Shown here: piece by piece, positions 1 through 10,084 of the stretch
How positions within the stretch are numbered: position 1 is the first letter of the stretch
Layout of the letters: each line of letters opens with the position of its first letter
Assembly (NCBI GenBank): GCA_927405585.1
Contig: CAKMJS010000095.1
Coordinates: 1-34,209, forward strand
DNA from: an uncultured Desulfosporosinus sp.
GTDB taxonomy: Bacteria; Bacillota; Desulfitobacteriia; Desulfitobacteriales; Desulfitobacteriaceae
DNA: 34,209 nucleotides
Direction of reading: 5' to 3'
The notes under the pieces: generated by a model
Databases searched by the model: none
What the model was told of the DNA's origin: nothing
What the model saw: the letters and a program-made list of their open reading frames with translations, nothing else
Position numbers and translations under genes: made by a program

Positions 1-3000
1 CCGCAGCGCTTCCGCAACGGCCGTCAAGGTGCCGTCATAAACCTTTGCTGAGCTGCGCTTTACAGTGGTCATGGTCTTTTCTGTGGTGTTACCATTTCGG
101 TCGCTTATCACTGCTGTGATGATATAGGTACCGTCAGGCAAAGCTGAAGTATCCCAGGCCTGTGAAACTGTAACGCTCTTCCCTCTTCCACTTGCGGGAT
201 TCTGCTCGGTGCCGATGGTTCCGCTCATAGAATTATCTTCCGTTGTATAGCTAAAGGCTGCCTTAACTACGCCTACATTATCAGCAACCAGTGCATATAA
301 CGTCAATATGGCGGCATTGCGGAGGCTAGTGAGGGTAACTGAAGGGGACTGGGTATCCTGGGTTGGCACAAGGCCGAGGCTTTCGGTCTGTGAACCGGCA
401 TTTCCATAAGCATCAAGGGCTTCTACCGAATAGTAGTAGGTTTTATTGTTATTGACGGTAAGATCGGTATAGGTTAAAGTTTTTAGGTTGCCAACGAGCA
501 GCTCTGCAGCTTCATCATCGCCGGATTCCAGAGTTTTGGTCGCACGACGGTAAATGTTATAAGCTGTCGCTCCGTTAACACCGTAACCAGCTATCTGCAG
601 AGAAAGAGTCCCAGTGTTGGTCAGATTTACTGCTGCAGGTGCAACCGGAAGGGTCGAGGGAGCATGCGTTGTAAAGATCTCCGTATCCAACGTCCCGCTG
701 GTTTGACCTTTCAGGGTCAGGCTATGTGCTCCTGCGGTGGTATTAACCACATAGCGCCAGGAAATGGCTACCGCTCCGCTCGGGTCCGCCCAGCGGTTTA
801 AGAGGACTGTATTTGTTCCAGATGCATTATAATCCAGGTACATCGATACCATCTCATTAGGCTTAAAGCCTGTCGCCTTGATGGTCAGGGTATCTCCTGC
901 ATAGATGGTTAAGGGACTGGTTCCGTTACTTAACTCAGTGATTTGAGGGGTGAAATCGGAGGCTGAGGTAACGCTGCTATCCAAACGGGCACTTTCATTG
1001 TACAGATTATCTCGAGAGATGATGCCATATTTGTAAGACTTGCCTGTTTCAACGGCGAAGTCCGTGAAGCTACACACCTCGCTCTTATTTTTGCTTCCTA
1101 TATATACGAAAGCTGGAGCTGGATCGTCTCCGGTCGGTTGGAGCTGACGATAAATATAGTAGCCCCAGAGATCGCTATCTGCATCAGTTACAGCATCCCA
1201 AGTAACGGTAATGCTACCACCAGCCCCGATGGCAATTACATTGGCAGGCACTGCCGGCGCGGTCTTATCCAGACGGTAGGTGGCAACCATATAGTCCGAA
1301 CTGTTACTACTGTAATCCACGGCCTTGACTCTGATCTCGTAGGTACCGGAAAGACCGGTAGTATCCCAGGAGTACCAAGCGTATTGCTCTAGACCTGTTG
1401 CAGCTGAGGAAAAGTCATCGCCTGCCTGAAGGGTCTTGAGGACACTAAATCCGGCAGCACCCGACTGCTTGTATTCCAAAGCAAATTCCTTGATACGGAA
1501 ATTGTCCTGGCCGCGTAGTCCGAAATAAACCCAAGGATTGCGTGACGCATAGCCGTTAACGGGGCTGAGTGAAGTCATGACTGGGTTGATCGTGTCCGCC
1601 GTAGCGGTTGCCGAGGTTACTGGGGTGAAAGCGCTGCGATTGCCCGCGCTGTCGTTTGCCCTAAGTCGGAAATACATGGAGGTATCCGCAGCCGTCTCAA
1701 AATTTGAGGTAGCAACAGCACCGACTGTTCTGGTTGGTACGGTCTGAGCATCAAGTCCGCTCTCGGTTTCAGAGCTGAAGAGTTCATATCCTACTACATC
1801 TGAACTGGTGCTGCCCGTCCAGGTGAGTGCGATGCTCCCAGCCGTGCCTGTTGCTGCAAGAGCCGTAGGTGCTGCGGGTGCGGTGGTGTCGATATAGTAA
1901 GTTGCTGGGAAGGAATACGTGTTTCCAGCAAAATCTGTAATCGTCAGGGTATAGATATATTCTCCGTCCATCCCTCCGCCGGGTTCTATAGTTTTGTTGA
2001 AGGTTGGATAATAGTAGACCACGTTAGCGTACGAAGAAGAAGCTGTAGGATTTACTGAACTCCACATAGTCTGCTCTTCACCGTAAATTTTATTGCCTGA
2101 GGAATCCATGGTCCCGGTGTATTTTTGGGAAGTCAGGGTAAATTCGCCCACGCCCTGATTGTCATTGCCATAGACATTAAAAGTATAGTCGCCTGCTTTC
2201 AGGCGGGTCACAGAGTTCTGGACATAGAAGCTACCGCTGGGCTTGACTGTATCAGACAGCAAGGCAGCGGTGACTGTTCCTTTTAAGCTCTCGTTACTTA
2301 GCCGGTCATAAGCGCTGACACCGTAGGTGTAGGTCGCTCCCAGCTCGATACCCTGCCCGAGGGTTTGAGTATAAGCGGTCACTGCTTTCCCCAGAGCAGC
2401 AAGCTCAACCCAAGGATCTGCTGCCAAGATTTTACGGTAAACCTTGTAACCGGCTAGGTCAGTATCGGCTGAAGCCGTCCAGCTAACAACGATCGTACGA
2501 ACTGTCGGGGCGACGGTCGGCGACGGGATGGCAGGAGCGGTGCTGTCGACACGGAAACCGGCACTGGCCTCTTCCTGCTCGGAGGTAGTCACTTTAATAA
2601 TATAATTACCGTCAATCAGCTCGACGGGTATGGTATAGCTGACTGAGAAGCTTCCGCTTTGCACTAGTGCAGCAGCTGCCACTACTAGGTTTCCGAATTC
2701 CACTTTGGCAGTGGTATTGCCGGTAAGAGCCATGACATAATTGCTACCGCTGATGGTGATGCTCTGCCCGCCCTTGCCTTCAGTGGCAGATAGTTTTAAG
2801 ACACTGGTTTGGGCTTCCACCTCGATGTCGACGGTATCTGAAGAGCCGCCGCCCGAGGCCAGGAGCCGATGAGTCCCACTGGCCGTTGAAACCGGCAGTT
2901 TATAGCTTACCGTCAACCCACCTATGCTGTTGGTCTTGACTGAACCTTCCACGGATATCTTAACTGCGTCAAAGGTGAAGGTCAGGTCTGTATAAGATGG

Positions 3001-6000
3001 GAAACCAGTCACACTTATGTCAATGTATTCCCCACCCCTGATCGTGTCTCCTGGAAAAGGTACCGCTGATAGGTCTGGAGCCAGCGCTGAAACAACCAGC
3101 TCTGCCGAGGCCGATTTGCCTGAGGTGAGTCCAACCGCGCTAACAGCAATGGTGGCCGCTGTTTGTTTGGAGGCTACAGTTATGTCTACCGTTGCCGTAC
3201 CGCTAGCGTCTGCCACTATAGGAGACGGAGTTACTATTTCTGAGCTTCCAAAGTATAACTTGATGGTCTCACCGGCGCTATAGTTGGACATCGTTAAATT
3301 GACGACTGCACCGGCGCGGGTCGAGGTCGGGTCGATCGTAATAGAAGCAGCGGAGACTGACACAGCTAGAGTGCCAGTTGCATAGAAGTTGCTGGTGCTC
3401 CCCTGAGCGGTGATCAAATATTCACCAGCTCCCAACAAAGCTGACGGCGTATATGACGCAGCACCTGTGCTATCCGTGATGATTCCACTAATTGCCTGAC
3501 CATTTTGCCTCAGGTCAAGGGCTTCATTGGGTGCGAAGCCGCTGAGGCTTATTACTTGGGTCGTTTGGTCCACAACGACTTGAGCAGTGGGCGCTGAAAC
3601 TGTAACCGGTAAATTGTAATACTGACCGCCGGCTGTAAGGAAGCTCAAGTTATGACTGCCGATCACGGTATTGTAGGGTAGCGGATAAGAGAACAAGGTG
3701 GTTGCACCGGGGTCCCCGAAGCTCCCTACATCACTGATATTCCTGCCATCCAGATAAATCTTACAGTTCGTTGCAGTATAAGCACCGGTAATAGTTGCGC
3801 TCAAGGTCTCTCCGGGTTTGGGACTGCCGCTCTGCGAAACGCCCAAAGACCCTGTGACCTGCTCGACTGTAGCGACTGCGGTCAGGCCGGAACTTTGCCC
3901 TGTGGCGGTAAAGACAAATTGAGTGCCAACGGGTGTACCCGGGGGAATAGTATAAGAGAGCGAACAGGCTCCGCCTGCATCCGCGGTTAGAGGTGCAATA
4001 TCAGCTGTGTTGACATAGAATTTCACAGACTCTGCCGACTTGAATCCTGTGGCATTCAACGTAACTGCGCTGCCTGCCGTATAGGACTCAGCGATCGCTA
4101 CCAGTACAGGTGCCAAGGCAGCCGGATTTTTCACCTCGCAGATCAATGAAGCGGTCATTCCTGACGTATAACCTACAACAGTTATTAGGGCATTGCCCGT
4201 CTCATTTATATTTAGGCTCCGGCTAACGGTGGCGCCTGCGTATCCCCAGTTGCTCCCCGACTGTATCCCGTTGATATAGAAAACTACATATTCACCCTGA
4301 TTAAATCCGGTAACCGAGAAGGTAGCGGCTGATCCGGCATAAATACTTGCTGGCCCGGTAATGACCAGCCTAGCCGGGAGGACATCGTATATCGCGCCCC
4401 TGTTCAGCATACTTGTTTGACCCTTAGCTTCGAAGAAGATACTGCCCGTATCGGCAACTCCTAGCTGAACATTTTTGGTGGCACTTCCTTCAGCATTGGT
4501 GGAGACGTAAGTGAAATAAGTACCTGCTTTATAGAAGTAGACACTCTCATTCGGCGCAAAGCCGGAAACCGAGATGACTACTGAGTCTCCACTTCGTTGG
4601 CCTGCTGGTGTCACAGTGATTGCTGCTGCGGACGGAGTCACGGTGATATTAGTCACCGCCGTGTATCCGTCGGTACTTTCAGCACGAATCTGCACCACTC
4701 CGGAGGCAGTATAGGGGATTTGAATTACTTTGCTGCCTGAGGCCGCAACACCGGTTGAGCCATTGTTGTATATATAGATTGAATCTTTTTCTATACCGTC
4801 TAAAAATAGTTTGACTGTTTTGCTATTATACGCGTTGAGCCATCCAAATTGATTAACGCTGATCGAGATGCTTTCCCCTGCAATAGCAGTTTCAGGGGCG
4901 GTCACAGTGGGTAAATAATCGCCAATGGTGTAAGTTTTTATGACTTTGGCATTGGACGTGGAGCCTTCAAAGCGGAAACGGTGAGCTCCGGTAAGTCCGT
5001 TGGCAATATTATAGGTAAAGGTTGCTTTGCCGTCATTGTCGGTTTGCCTATAGCTTGTATAACTAGTTTCTACGTCAAGGTAAAAGTAGACATACTCCTG
5101 CCCGAAGAAGCCTTCTGCCGTTATATTCAGCGTCTCGCCAGGCATTGACGAATCGGGGACGATAGAAAGGGTGGGGCTGAATCCTTGTACCGTTGCAGAC
5201 ACAATGGCGGAAGCTGTGCTTTCATTTCCAGCTCGATCAAATGCCACGATTTTATAGTCATAGGTCGAGCCGATGGCGCTCCTAAGATCATGATAGTAAG
5301 CAGAATTATCAGAACGATAAATAGAATTCGAGAATTCAGAGGCCTCGTGTAATTTGAAATAGACATAATAGTACGATATATCCTCAGCACTTGAATTAAA
5401 GGTCAGTTTAATGCTGCCCGGTCGAGCTTCAGCCTGGAGGACAGGTGCCGGAGCCGCTGTGTTATCTAAGGTAAAGGGTTCTAACTGCGTGGCGGTATTA
5501 TCGTAATAATCAGTAACCGTCACCTTAAGGTCGTACTCTCCATCCGTCAGTGCTGGTAGGTTAGAAAGATCAAAGGAGTAATAGGTCAAGTCGATTCCGC
5601 TTGTAATCCCAGCCGTCTGCCAGGTGTTTTGATCTTTCAGGGAAACTTCCGCCTTTATTTCCTTCAGGCCGGTGTTGTCTGAAGCAGATACATAGAAGGT
5701 GTAGTTGGTCTTGACGAAGCCTCCATTGGGAATGGAAACATCGGATATAGTTGGCGCAGTTGTGTCTTCAATGGCTGCTGACGATACAATATTCGAAAAA
5801 GCACTGATGCGCCCGCCCCCATAGCTAGTGGTATCAGCCTTAACGCCGTAATAATAAATGAGGCCAGCGGGATCGTTAATAATATCTGTATAGGTCGTGC
5901 CAGAGGTGGAGAGAACATAGCCAATGCGTTCTGTAAGCTGATCCGTAGCTATACCCCGATAAATCAAGTAATAAAAGTCCGAGGGGTAGGTGGAAGGGTC

Positions 6001-9000
6001 CCAATTCAGTTGCACTGCTCCCTGAAGAGGCGTTGCAGTCAGGTTTTGGGGTGCAGTCGGCGACGACATCAATATCTTGATCGGAATTTCGTAGCGGAAG
6101 GTATTGCCAGCAACATCCGATGAGGTTGCTCTCAAGGTTGCATTTCCGGCAAAGGGAGTTTGTGTCCGGCTCCAATTCACCGTTTTATTATAAGTATAGT
6201 CATTTGAAACTGCAGACCCGGTGATCGTGCCTAGAGAAATCCATTCATCGCTCCCGTTATCCAGCTTAATTTCAAAATCAATCTCCGATATGGCATGCCC
6301 AGAATAAGAGTCGCCAGGTACAGCTGCTTTGATATCATAGCTATCCCACGAATAGACGTCGGTTTGATTAAATGGATAATATCCGTTAGTATATTTTATC
6401 CCTGTCAAATCCAAGCCATGTGGTATGACCTTGTAATTAAAGGTCTTTACTTCACTGGCGCTGGCTGTTCCTGCATTAATAACCGTGATGGCTTTGACCG
6501 TTATATCCTGGTAAGCCTCCGTTGTAGTAAGGGCTATGGTCTGGCCGGAGGTGAATTCGGAGGTAGTGCCTGTCGCACTCATCTCTGGCTGGCTTCCGTC
6601 CGTGGTATAGAATATCCGTCCACCCGCTTCGGTGGTAGAAAGGGTCAGTGCCCCCTCCTTGATGTAGGCCATGGAGTAGCTGCTGTCGACAGGAATGCTG
6701 GGTACTGGGGCTTTGATGCCCTGAACTATTTTTAATGAAAACAAGTCATCGGTATATATTCTTGAACTAATGCGTAGCTTGTAGGTGCCGGCAGCGGTGA
6801 AATTGTATTTCATATTATCCGTGTTGTCGATCGGGTAAAAACTGTTCGAGAGCTGGCCTCCTGATTCATTATACAGAATGGCAGGATAGTGGGTTGAATA
6901 GTTAACGAATCCATGCGTTGTAGCGTTGTCGGGTGTAAGCTCAAACGTGTAGCTGCCTGGGTCAGTGATACTGAAGGTGAACCATTCAGCGCCATAGTAG
7001 CTTGACATTCCCTGTACAGTCTCTCCTACCGAAATGGTTCTTGGTGGGTTAATGATATTCAGGAACTGATTCATTTCCGCTGAAGTGATTCCGTCCTCTA
7101 CTGCGATCGCTCTAATCCTGGTATTTTTATCGACCGGGATAGGTTCAGTATACAGGGTGCTAGAGGTGGTCGCTGTCGTTCCGTTGAGGGTGTAATATAT
7201 TGAGGCACCGGCGGACGAGGCAAGGACAGCGTCAAACGAATCTCCATACGTCCCGGGGTTGATACCACTACCCGGAATATTGGATATGTAAGGCTGAACG
7301 GTTCCACGCACATACTTACTCCAATTTGCATCGCCAAAGACCCCGTTAGCATTTTTTATGATCGCTCTTAATTCCAGACCGGACGTATCAACCGTGATTG
7401 CCGAGGGTTCGTCGTAAACCTGCCTGGTGGCACTGTTGTAGGGGTTCGTTCCATCGGTGGTATAGTAAACGATATCCCCCTCAGCAGCTCCCGTGATTGA
7501 AATGACGGTACCTGCGGGCTGGGTAGTTATGGACGGACTGAACTGAGGATACTTTGTATTACTAAACCAGTACCTCCCTGTGGCAGCTGCACTGTATATC
7601 CCATCCTTAACAGTGTAGGCTACCATAAAGGTTCCTATATCCAGTGAGAAGGGAGCACTATAAGGATATCTTGTGTCGTCGATATTTGAAAACGTGTAAA
7701 AAATTGGGTTGTTTCCCGTTGAGGTCATAGTGATCGTAGCCGGCGTTGTAGAACTTCCGGACGGGGTAGATGGCGAGATGATTGGAGCGTCCGGCGTATT
7801 GCTGTATATTTTTATAATGTAAGAACCGTCTTGACCACTCCAATTTTGAACATTTAAATAATGTGTTCCACTTGTTTCTGCATCATAAACGGCGGATGGG
7901 ACTCCTTCTTCCGAATTAGAGAATTCCCCAAAAAATTCTACCGTTCCTGCATCAAAGGCATCCGAAAAGCTGCACATCAGCTGTGCATATTCAACTCCGG
8001 AAACTTTGTAAATAACGGCACTGTATCGTTTTCCCGCCACAGCCGCAAAGGAATATATCTTAACTGCATAATCACTGGAAGTAACACCCAATGATAAGCC
8101 GTCTGCGTCTGATGTTCCCGGGGTAGTAGAAGATGTAATGGTGCCGTTAACAGCCACCTCCGGCGGAGTTGTCGCCTCCTGGACGGAGAAGGTCACACTG
8201 CCGCTGGTGCCATTGTTGCTTAAGCTCAGAGCGTAAGTACCTGCCTGAGTAAACTTATAAGAGAGAACCCCATTGGTATCTGTTTTTAGGTATGAGAAGT
8301 CGGAACCTGAAAGTTGGCCGAATATTAAAGAAAGGTCAACTCCTACCGCAGCTTGGCTGGTGACCATATAGGCTCCGGGTGAAGGTATTACAAATGTAAA
8401 ATATTGATCGCTGTAATCCAGGGGATCAACAATATATGTTGTACCCAGCATCAGCGAGCCTGGTACCCAAAACGTACCTGAAATGGGAGTGGGTGTCGTT
8501 GCAACCGCTTCTGTGACAAGCAGACCCACTCCGCTAGAAGTACCGGTGTTAACTACTTTCAGATAATAGGTGCCAGGTGCTTCAAATGTATAGTCGATAG
8601 TCCCGGAGGTGTCTGTCCTAAGACTGGTGAAGATTTCTCCCGACACCGTGCCTAACTCCATGGTCAATACAGGGCCAGATGGCGGCACGGAATATACAGC
8701 TTTATACGAACCTACCGCGGTGACGTTGAAAGAGAAATATTGAGTGGAAGCTCCGGGGAATGAGGAAATTGTAGACATTGTCCCCAATGTCAGCAGTCCG
8801 GGACTTGTTATCGTGTTTTGTTCTACGGGCACTTCATCCGCTGCCTTAACTAACAAACCTACCCCGCCGTCTGTTCCTGAGTTTACAACTTTCAGATAAT
8901 AGGTGCCTGCAGCGGTGAAATTGTATTCGACTGTCCCGGAGGTGTCTGTCGCAAGACGGGTGAAGATTTCTCCCGACACCGCGCCTAACTCCATTGTCAA

Positions 9001-9735
9001 TACAGGACTGCCTCCCATGATATTATAGGTTGCCGTGTATGCGCCGACAGCGGGTATGGTAAAATTGAAATACTGGGTGGAGACTGTAAAGGGTGTCACT
9101 GGGAAAATAGCGCCTAATGTTAGCGTTCCTGGATCTGCAATCGTGTTTTGTACGGCAAGTGGCACAAGTGCGGCTGGTGCAGCAAGTAATACAGGTGCTT
9201 CAGGTGCTTCAGGCTCTGCAGCCACTTCTGTGATAAGCAGACCTACCCCACCGTCTGTTCCAGAGTTTGCTACTTTCAGATAGTACGTTCCTGGTGCGTC
9301 AAGAGTATATTCAATTGTACCTGAAGTGTCTGGCGCAAGGCTGGTGAAGGTTTCTCCCGATACTGTGCCCAACTCCATTGTCAATTCAGGACCGTCTCCC
9401 ATGATGGTATAGGTCGCCGCATAAGGACCGGCAGCGGTTATGGTGAAGTCGAAATACTGGGTGGTACTTGCAGAGAATTGTTCCACTGCGAAATTAGTCC
9501 CTAAGGTGAGTGCTCCAGACGATGTTATCGTCGACGCGGGTGTTTCCGAAGCAGGTATCACCTCTGTCAGGGTACCACCAGATAGTTCTGAATCCGTTTG
9601 GGCATAGGACGACAACGGCGGAAGTGTGGTGAATATCATTAAGACAGTCATAGCAAGGGCTATAAGCTTTCTGCAACTCACCTTTCCTCCTCGTTGGTTA
9701 TAACTGATTGAATTTTCATTCGTTTTTCTTTTCAT
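1..9735 (-). CDS. Giant secreted modular surface protein, C-terminus beyond window
   Basis: This frame is open from the ATG at 9735 to the window edge, giving 3245 codons and no stop, so the protein is incomplete. Residues 1-46 form a signal peptide (basic start, hydrophobic LIALAMTVLMIF, cleavage near SYA-Q). In order I see: four or five beta modules of about 115 residues ending in GTYYLKV-type strands, like pre-peptidase C-terminal (PPC) domains (about 55-645); chitobiase C-terminal-like modules with YYTTDGT motifs (about 650-890 and 1007-1100) with a PPC-like module between; fibronectin III and Ig-like modules (about 1220-1515); ten Ig/IPT-like repeats with GF-x-x-x-E-x-V-x-FY motifs (about 1519-2385); then alternating FnIII and Ig-like modules to the edge. 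No catalytic domain is visible. It is probably a cell-surface or extracellular adhesin or matrix protein; an S-layer or sortase anchor, if any, lies outside the window. The ATG has AGAGAGG seven bases upstream. A GTG at 9681 behind GAGGAGG is an alternative start that would give a shorter, more typical signal peptide. Confidence 0.85.
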   Translation of the reverse strand, partial: MKRKTNENSISYNQRGGKVSCRKLIALAMTVLMIFTTLPPLSSYAQTDSELSGGTLTEVIPASETPASTITSSGALTLGTNFAVEQFSASTTQYFDFTITAAGPYAATYTIMGDGPELTMELGTVSGETFTSLAPDTSGTIEYTLDAPGTYYLKVANSGTDGGVGLLITEVAAEPEAPEAPVLLAAPAALVPLAVQNTIADPGTLTLGAIFPVTPFTVSTQYFNFTIPAVGAYTATYNIMGGSPVLTMELGAVSGEIFTRLATDTSGTVEYNFTAAGTYYLKVVNSGTDGGVGLLVKAADEVPVEQNTITSPGLLTLGTMSTISSFPGASTQYFSFNVTAVGSYKAVYSVPPSGPVLTMELGTVSGEIFTSLRTDTSGTIDYTFEAPGTYYLKVVNTGTSSGVGLLVTEAVATTPTPISGTFWVPGSLMLGTTYIVDPLDYSDQYFTFVIPSPGAYMVTSQAAVGVDLSLIFGQLSGSDFSYLKTDTNGVLSYKFTQAGTYALSLSNNGTSGSVTFSVQEATTPPEVAVNGTITSSTTPGTSDADGLSLGVTSSDYAVKIYSFAAVAGKRYSAVIYKVSGVEYAQLMCSFSDAFDAGTVEFFGEFSNSEEGVPSAVYDAETSGTHYLNVQNWSGQDGSYIIKIYSNTPDAPIISPSTPSGSSTTPATITMTSTGNNPIFYTFSNIDDTRYPYSAPFSLDIGTFMVAYTVKDGIYSAAATGRYWFSNTKYPQFSPSITTQPAGTVISITGAAEGDIVYYTTDGTNPYNSATRQVYDEPSAITVDTSGLELRAIIKNANGVFGDANWSKYVRGTVQPYISNIPGSGINPGTYGDSFDAVLASSAGASIYYTLNGTTATTSSTLYTEPIPVDKNTRIRAIAVEDGITSAEMNQFLNIINPPRTISVGETVQGMSSYYGAEWFTFSITDPGSYTFELTPDNATTHGFVNYSTHYPAILYNESGGQLSNSFYPIDNTDNMKYNFTAAGTYKLRISSRIYTDDLFSLKIVQGIKAPVPSIPVDSSYSMAYIKEGALTLSTTEAGGRIFYTTDGSQPEMSATGTTSEFTSGQTIALTTTEAYQDITVKAITVINAGTASASEVKTFNYKVIPHGLDLTGIKYTNGYYPFNQTDVYSWDSYDIKAAVPGDSYSGHAISEIDFEIKLDNGSDEWISLGTITGSAVSNDYTYNKTVNWSRTQTPFAGNATLRATSSDVAGNTFRYEIPIKILMSSPTAPQNLTATPLQGAVQLNWDPSTYPSDFYYLIYRGIATDQLTERIGYVLSTSGTTYTDIINDPAGLIYYYGVKADTTSYGGGRISAFSNIVSSAAIEDTTAPTISDVSIPNGGFVKTNYTFYVSASDNTGLKEIKAEVSLKDQNTWQTAGITSGIDLTYYSFDLSNLPALTDGEYDLKVTVTDYYDNTATQLEPFTLDNTAAPAPVLQAEARPGSIKLTFNSSAEDISYYYVYFKLHEASEFSNSIYRSDNSAYYHDLRSAIGSTYDYKIVAFDRAGNESTASAIVSATVQGFSPTLSIVPDSSMPGETLNITAEGFFGQEYVYFYLDVETSYTSYRQTDNDGKATFTYNIANGLTGAHRFRFEGSTSNAKVIKTYTIGDYLPTVTAPETAIAGESISISVNQFGWLNAYNSKTVKLFLDGIEKDSIYIYNNGSTGVAASGSKVIQIPYTASGVVQIRAESTDGYTAVTNITVTPSAAAITVTPAGQRSGDSVVISVSGFAPNESVYFYKAGTYFTYVSTNAEGSATKNVQLGVADTGSIFFEAKGQTSMLNRGAIYDVLPARLVITGPASIYAGSAATFSVTGFNQGEYVVFYINGIQSGSNWGYAGATVSRSLNINETGNALITVVGYTSGMTASLICEVKNPAALAPVLVAIAESYTAGSAVTLNATGFKSAESVKFYVNTADIAPLTADAGGACSLSYTIPPGTPVGTQFVFTATGQSSGLTAVATVEQVTGSLGVSQSGSPKPGETLSATITGAYTATNCKIYLDGRNISDVGSFGDPGATTLFSYPLPYNTVIGSHNLSFLTAGGQYYNLPVTVSAPTAQVVVDQTTQVISLSGFAPNEALDLRQNGQAISGIITDSTGAASYTPSALLGAGEYLITAQGSTSNFYATGTLAVSVSAASITIDPTSTRAGAVVNLTMSNYSAGETIKLYFGSSEIVTPSPIVADASGTATVDITVASKQTAATIAVSAVGLTSGKSASAELVVSALAPDLSAVPFPGDTIRGGEYIDISVTGFPSYTDLTFTFDAVKISVEGSVKTNSIGGLTVSYKLPVSTASGTHRLLASGGGSSDTVDIEVEAQTSVLKLSATEGKGGQSITISGSNYVMALTGNTTAKVEFGNLVVAAAALVQSGSFSVSYTIPVELIDGNYIIKVTTSEQEEASAGFRVDSTAPAIPSPTVAPTVRTIVVSWTASADTDLAGYKVYRKILAADPWVELAALGKAVTAYTQTLGQGIELGATYTYGVSAYDRLSNESLKGTVTAALLSDTVKPSGSFYVQNSVTRLKAGDYTFNVYGNDNQGVGEFTLTSQKYTGTMDSSGNKIYGEEQTMWSSVNPTASSSYANVVYYYPTFNKTIEPGGGMDGEYIYTLTITDFAGNTYSFPATYYIDTTAPAAPTALAATGTAGSIALTWTGSTSSDVVGYELFSSETESGLDAQTVPTRTVGAVATSNFETAADTSMYFRLRANDSAGNRSAFTPVTSATATADTINPVMTSLSPVNGYASRNPWVYFGLRGQDNFRIKEFALEYKQSGAAGFSVLKTLQAGDDFSSAATGLEQYAWYSWDTTGLSGTYEIRVKAVDYSSNSSDYMVATYRLDKTAPAVPANVIAIGAGGSITVTWDAVTDADSDLWGYYIYRQLQPTGDDPAPAFVYIGSKNKSEVCSFTDFAVETGKSYKYGIISRDNLYNESARLDSSVTSASDFTPQITELSNGTSPLTIYAGDTLTIKATGFKPNEMVSMYLDYNASGTNTVLLNRWADPSGAVAISWRYVVNTTAGAHSLTLKGQTSGTLDTEIFTTHAPSTLPVAPAAVNLTNTGTLSLQIAGYGVNGATAYNIYRRATKTLESGDDEAAELLVGNLKTLTYTDLTVNNNKTYYYSVEALDAYGNAGSQTESLGLVPTQDTQSPSVTLTSLRNAAILTLYALVADNVGVVKAAFSYTTEDNSMSGTIGTEQNPASGRGKSVTVSQAWDTSALPDGTYIITAVISDRNGNTTEKTMTTVKRSSAKVYDGTLTAVAEALR
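8508..9396 (-). repeat. Tandem near-identical PPC-like module repeats at DNA level
   Basis: Three copies of the same segment of the giant surface gene begin (plus-strand view) near 8508, 8844 and 9225, so they lie about 336 and 381 bases apart. They share long runs of nearly identical DNA, for example around TTTCAGATA and TTTCTCCCGA. Each encodes the end of one PPC-like module, with GTVSGE-x-FTSL, DTSGTI, GTYYLKV and SGTDGGVGLL. A fourth, more diverged copy lies at about 8180-8500. The similarity indicates recent duplication inside the gene. Confidence 0.8.
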
Positions 9736-10084
9736 TTCAATACCTCTCTCTTCCCTAAATCAAAGCCTATGAGTCTACTTCGATATCAATAATACCAATG
9801 GAAAATAGTGTAAATACGCACATCCAAGTGAACTCGTGTATACCACTCCCGCTTCCCGAAGTTAGAGCCTTATGATAGGATCAACCAAAAAAGAGGTGTT
9901 ATCATGCTTTCGGGGTATAATTCTACTGCAACGCAGCTACCTCGACAGTGAGTTTAGGATCCCAAAATTATTAAAAAGTAAAAGGAACTTTCTTTGAATT
10001 ATATGTTAAAATTAAGTAATAAAAATCACCCCTCCGGGGTGATTTGCTGGGTGATTCACATACGCGTTGTAAGGAGACCAAATT
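9736..10084. other. Intergenic region with a possible structured leader
   Basis: This 349-base region separates the minus-strand surface gene from the plus-strand LuxR-type gene. On the minus strand, about 9848-9922 can fold into a long stem: CCCGAAAG near 9916 pairs with CTTCGGG near 9853, and inside it CATGATAA pairs with the TTATGATA region across a T-rich loop. It lies some 110-190 bases upstream of the surface-gene start, so it could be a 5' leader structure. I could not match it to a known riboswitch consensus. No ORF or RNA gene is apparent here. Confidence 0.3.
10023..10045 (-). terminator. Perfect 10-bp hairpin with T-tract on the minus strand
   Basis: AAATCACCCC pairs perfectly with GGGGTGATTT around a three-base loop. 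On the minus strand it is followed by TTATTACTTAATTTT, which looks like an intrinsic terminator. On the plus strand no T-run follows, and it sits 39 bases before the ATG of the LuxR-type gene. No minus-strand gene ends here, so its role is unclear; it may stop readthrough or antisense transcription toward the surface gene. Confidence 0.45.

Noticed and set aside
1138-9283. Several short frames (60-146 codons) on both strands inside the giant surface gene
   Set aside because: They lie wholly in the other frames of a 3245-codon open frame with clear domain repeats and have no ribosome binding sites or recognisable products.
9736-9990. Known cyclic-di-GMP riboswitch (class I or II), T-box or other named leader before the surface gene
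   Set aside because: I could not find the conserved sequence blocks of these classes; only a generic stem is supported.
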